A stretch of 64,000 nucleotides of DNA from Caenorhabditis remanei (Eukaryota > Nematoda > Chromadorea > Rhabditida > Rhabditidae): contig NC_071330.1 of NCBI RefSeq assembly GCF_010183535.1, positions 6,243,717 through 6,307,716 on the forward strand. The letters are read 5' to 3'. The notes beneath the pieces were generated by a model, which was given only the letters and a program-made list of their open reading frames with translations, was not told the DNA's origin and did not search any database. Of the stretch, positions 60,278 through 64,000 are shown in pieces; position 1 is the stretch's first letter, and each line of letters starts with the position of its first letter. The translations under genes were made by a program, and so were the position numbers.

Positions 60278-61907
60278 TCACTTTTTGAATTTCTTCTTCT
60301 TTCCACCACCACCGCCGCCACCCATGCTCTTGATTCCCATTTTGAATCGTCCGCTATTTTCCTCGGTATCCCCAAAGTCATCATTCTGCCTCCTCTTCTT
60401 TCCTGATTTTCTCTTTTCATCCATTTCTTTCATTTCAACTTTTGCATTCTCTAGTGCTTCTTGAGTCCGTTCCACCAAAACCATCACTTCGTTTTCCACA
60501 CATTTGTACTCGTCCAATTTCTTTCCTGTAGAAACAAAATTTCCGTCAAAAGACTCATATTTCTAAAACAAACCTAGATTCGCCTCAATTTTCTGATAAC
60601 CTTCTACATCATACTGTGTAACAACAGTAATAGCTAGACCACTTCTTCCGGCACGAGCAGTTCTTCCAACTCGATGAACATAGTCCTTTGACTGTGATGG
60701 CATATCATAATTGATGACCATGTCAACATGTGGAATATCCAATCCACGAGCTGCCACGTCAGTGCACACAAGGATATCGCGAGCTTTACTCTTGAATTTG
60801 TTCAGTGATCCGAGTCGTTTTTCCTGAAAATAACACAAACTTTGAATATAAATAAATGTGAGGGTGGAGACCAGAGATCCAACTTGAAGCGGTCTTTCGA
60901 ACCTTACCTGACTCATTTGTCCATGAAGTGGTACTGCTTGCATTCCGAGTTGACGTAGCATAACGGCGATTTGCATTGCAGTTGCACACGTCGCACAGAA
61001 TACAATAGCACTATTTCCAGCGTGTTCGTTGAGAAGATAAACGAGATAGGTCTCTTTGTACTTGTTTGGAATGAAGATATAATGTTGCTTGAGGTTATCA
61101 ACAGTCTTATAACGAGTGGAAACCGAAACACGTGCTGGATCTCGCAGAGAGGCGCGTTCCAATTTTGAAACTTTCTTAGTCATTGTAGCTGAGAACAGAT
61201 ACGTTCTTCGCTCTTTTGGAATTACTTTCAAAATTTTGTCGAGCTCAACTTCGAAGTCCATATTGAGAATACGATCAGCCTCGTCCATGATTAAAAATTT
61301 CAGTGCTTTCAAGTTGAATCCTTTTGTGTTTTCAAGATGATCCACAAGACGTCCTGGAGTGGCTACAATGATATGAGGTCTTCTGGCGAGAGCCATTGCT
61401 TGTGCAGCCATATCAACTCCTCCAACAATAACAGCAGCAATCAGTCCAATTCCTGAACCAAGAGCTTCAAACTGCTGACCGATTTGAAATGCGAGCTCTC
61501 TAGTTGGTGTGAGAACCAGACAGAAAAATGCTTGCGGATGATCAAGGAGCGATTGCAAAACAGGTATAGCGAATGCTCCTGTTTTTCCGGATCCTGTTTC
61601 AGCTAAACCAATCACATCTTTTCCTTGAAGAGCATGAGGAAGAGCAGCTTGTTGAATTTTTGATGGTTTCATCCAACCCAATCTTTGACAAGCATCACAC
61701 AGTGGCTGTGAGACTCCAAGCTCTGCAAATGTCTTCTCCTCTTCGATCTCTTCTACATTATCCTCAATTTCTTCTGGAGTCTTTTCTAAAAACACAGCTT
61801 TTTAATTTATTGCGAATTTGTAAAATCTTACTTTTAGTGAGAGTTTTCTTTCGATTTTTAAGAAACTTCTGGTCGTCCTCTCCGTCCGATGAAGAAGAAT
61901 CCGACAT
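60278..61907 (-). CDS. DEAD-box RNA helicase, DDX47/Rrp3 family
   Basis: Exons 61907-61832, 61785-60908, 60823-60574, 60525-60278; 1452 nt, 483 residues. Acidic Ser/Glu-rich N-terminus, Q motif (FAELGV...KPSKIQQ), motif I AETGSGKT (87-94), PTRELA (119-124), TPGRL (168-172), motif II DEAD (193-196), motif III SAT (224-226), motif [17 protein letters not shown] (332-347) and motif [12 protein letters not shown] (368-377). The [15 protein letters not shown] context and the Lys/Gly-rich tail ([14 protein letters not shown]) fit DDX47/Rrp3, a nucleolar helicase needed for 18S rRNA processing. C. elegans T26G10.1 is the expected counterpart (memory). Convergent with MED14, about 200 bases apart. 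Confidence 0.93.
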
Positions 61908-63053
61908 TCTTCAAAAAAATATTTTTAGCTAGATAAACAGGAGACACTAAAAAAAATTAAAGAAAGTACAAGAAACCCCTGTTTCAATTTCCATGAAACA
62001 AGCTTTAAAAAAACTTTTTACTAAAATAAAACACGGTGATTTTTTCGGAACCAGCTAGTAGGTAGCGCTCAAAAACTTCGGCCGCAGTGGAAAATAAAAT
62101 GGGCGGAGTCTGGATGCAAGCTGGGCACGCGGTTTTTGCAACTGCGGCACTCGTTTGGCTCTGCGTCTCTCTTCTCTCGCACGTGCAGGTAGAGCGCATT
62201 CGAAAATGGAATAATTTTTTACACTGTATTGAATGTCAAGAAAAGTAACTGGCGGATTAAACTGTGAAACTGAAGACAGTATAGCATGAGACTTATTGTT
62301 AAAAATTCTCCATTCCTTTCTTTAGGGTAATTTTAATTCGATTTGGGGGAAATTTAATTAAATTTTTAGAAAATTGAAGCCAAAGTTGAGGGTCTAGAAA
62401 TTTCAACGGCGCATTTGAGCGGGTTTGCTCGCGGCCGCCATTGTGATGGCCTAGAAATCTAACCAAGTGGTTCTGAGAAAATCACCGTGATAAAATTTAC
62501 GAAGTCTGTGATGTGTCGTAGAATTGTGGGCATACGCAAACACGTTGGCCAAAGTTAAAGTGATGCGTGTGATTCGACGACACTTCCCAATCGGGAAAAA
62601 CCAAACGTGTCGACTTAAAAATTTTAAAATCGAAATTTGAAAACATGTTTGTACTGAAAAATGTTTCATTGGCCCGGCACGGCCTGTCGCAATTATGGGA
62701 AGAACTCACTATCAGTCGGAAAGAAACATATCGGGTAGTGACGAAGAAGAACGCTTTTTTGCAAGTTTCAAAAAAGTTACTCCATCCGGGCCGCAAAATT
62801 CGGAAATCGGCCCGGCCCGTGACAAGTATGATTTAATCAGAATCCGAATATACACCTGTGTTGTAATTGTCTATTAAGTGTTCAAATATAATTTCCTCGT
62901 TCCATATCACTTCTGCGTCTTATTCATCATCATAAATAATATAATTTCGAAGAATTCAATATTGAAAACAGGAGAAATAGTTTATTTGACCGATGTGATG
63001 TCGTCCGAGAGTAAACATATCTATTTTGAACAGTCATTAAAAAAAGAACGGAT
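61908..63053. other. DDX47 upstream region
   Basis: Contains GGGCGGAGTC (62101-62110) and CTGCGTCTCT (62161-62170), the same motif pair as upstream of flp-25, and GC-rich GGCCCGGCC patches near 62670-62820. A minus-strand AATAAA at 62986-62981 belongs to the peptide gene to the right. No gene called. Confidence 0.5.
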
Positions 63054-63406
63054 TCAGTAAGGAGTTTGGGTTTCAGTACGTTTTCGGAGGAGATCAGCCA
63101 AATTGAGAAGATGCGAGTTGGTCATTTCATAGAGTGGAGAGAGTTGAGAGGATCCACCAAGACGGAAATCTTTTGAAGTGTACAGTGGTTCTGAATTAAA
63201 ATTTCCAATTTTTTTTTCAAACTTCAAACTTACCGTAGTAGACTCTCCCCTCATAATCTGGATCTCTATGAAGGAATCTGTGCGAGATTTCCGATACAAT
63301 TGAGTGGCACTGAAAAAAATTCATTTTAATATCCTTGCCTAAAAATAGCGAAAAGAAAACCTACCAAAACGATGAAGGAAAGGAGAAGGAACAGTCGGAA
63401 CAACAT
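63054..63406 (-). CDS. Small secreted peptide precursor
   Basis: Exons 63406-63365, 63309-63234, 63190-63054; 255 nt, 84 residues. A signal peptide (MLFRLFLLLSFIVLCHSIVS) is followed by a polar region with RDPDYEGRVYYEPLY and, near the end, LYEMTNSHLLNLADLLRKR then a short tail. The amphipathic leucine-rich stretch before a basic RKR site looks like a helical peptide hormone released by proprotein convertase, but there is no amidation glycine. An acceptor GTTTTTCAG lies about 30 bases upstream of the ATG, and a poly(A) signal at 62986-62981. Not recognised; a neuropeptide or other short secreted factor. Confidence 0.8.
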
Positions 63407-64000
63407 CTTTGCAGGTGGATTGGATTTCCAAGATTTCTGAAAAACAAGCAAATTTTCTTTTTCATTTTTTCTCTGTTTTTGATCATTTTAGAGGTATAAA
63501 AAAGAGAAGTAAAACAAATAAACAGGAATGGGTATTCGTATTCTTTCAAGCTATTCCTAATTTTAGAAGAAAAAAAAGGCTGGATTAAGATGTTACTTGT
63601 TCTCTAGTCTTGATAAATAATATTATTGTCTACTGTATAATTTCAGATAAGGAAAGTAAAAGAAGAAAAGAAAAACTCTTCCCTAAAATATATTGTTATT
63701 ATGTGGAACCACCGGATGTCTGGGTAGACTCCAGTAGCTAACGTCACTCATAAATTAACGACTTATCGAACCGTTAAGGACCCATGCTCGTTAGTAGTAA
63801 ATAGTTCGCTGGAGGATTTTTTGGGAGAATCAAACATCATAAGTTACAAATCAGAATAACAAGATAACATCAGAAATTGGCTACATTTGGAGGCATCTCC
63901 AGAAATTATTGGAGCTCCAGAAGATCTTTGAGACTGACTTTTTCCGGTGCAGACTCTTCTAAACAGAGAAAATGTTGATTTGGTCATTCACACCAAAAAG
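63407..64000. other. Right-edge sequence without a supportable gene
   Basis: Upstream region of the peptide gene, then AT-rich DNA. I see no exon, RNA gene or repeat. Confidence 0.5.

Noticed and set aside
62098..62247. Plus-strand 49-codon ORF with a hydrophobic segment (MGGVWMQAGHAV start)
   Set aside because: It coincides with the GGGCGGAGTC and CTGCGTCTCT promoter motifs; the frame is probably accidental.
1..64000. CRISPR arrays, prokaryotic operons, integrated virus or complete transposase gene
   Set aside because: No regularly spaced repeats, no integrase/transposase or viral frames; intron structure throughout is nematode-like.

Overview
The window looks like an autosomal segment of a Caenorhabditis nematode genome. 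Introns are short (about 45-60 bases) with strong TTTTCAG acceptors, many first exons follow spliced-leader-like acceptors, intergenic DNA is AT-rich, and the gene set matches what I recall from the C. elegans chromosome III clones K04H4, C38C10 and T26G10 (flp-25, crn-6, tkr-1, slc-17.2, gpr-2, mdt-14/rgr-1 and a DDX47 helicase). I assembled exons by hand. Every complete model sums to a multiple of three, has GT-AG introns and contains no internal stop, but none was checked against transcripts or a database. Orthology names rest on sequence motifs plus remembered synteny.

Layout. 0.8-1.3 kb (-): first exons of an ABCA-type ABC transporter that runs off the left edge through a large, GC-rich, repeat-bearing intron. 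1.7-6.5 kb (-): a tandem array of four paralogous single-pass membrane proteins with a Pro/Thr-rich segment, one transmembrane helix, Gly-Thr-Ser repeats and a lysine-rich tail. I do not recognise this family. 7.0-14.3 kb (-): a secreted cysteine-rich, chitin-binding-like gene with two mutually exclusive 3' halves. 14.3-22.6 kb: long upstream region with a G-quadruplex motif and a 13-G tract. 22.6-24.0 kb (+): flp-25 neuropeptide precursor. 24.8-25.2 kb: inverted-repeat element. 25.8-27.9 kb (+): crn-6-like DNase II. 28.5-30.4 kb (-): unrecognised Lys/Ser-rich protein, with a tentative small gene just upstream. 30.8-43.2 kb: about 12 kb with no gene I can support, holding two small inverted-repeat relics. 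43.2-45.3 kb (+): tkr-1 tachykinin-type receptor. 45.6-47.7 kb (-): SLC17 transporter. 49.3-51.1 kb (-): GPR-1/2 GoLoco spindle-positioning protein. 51.3-60.1 kb (+): Mediator subunit MED14, whose largest intron holds an antisense peptide-precursor-like gene and a perfect 66-bp-arm palindrome. 60.3-61.9 kb (-): DDX47/Rrp3 DEAD-box helicase. 63.1-63.4 kb (-): small secreted peptide precursor.

Functionally this is a mixed neighbourhood. Housekeeping nuclear genes (MED14, DDX47) and an early-embryo spindle regulator share short divergent or convergent intergenic regions. Neuronal signalling genes (flp-25, tkr-1 and two candidate peptide precursors) have large flanking regions or are nested. Least explained are the four-gene membrane-protein array, the nested peptide gene, and the split 3' end of the cysteine-rich gene.
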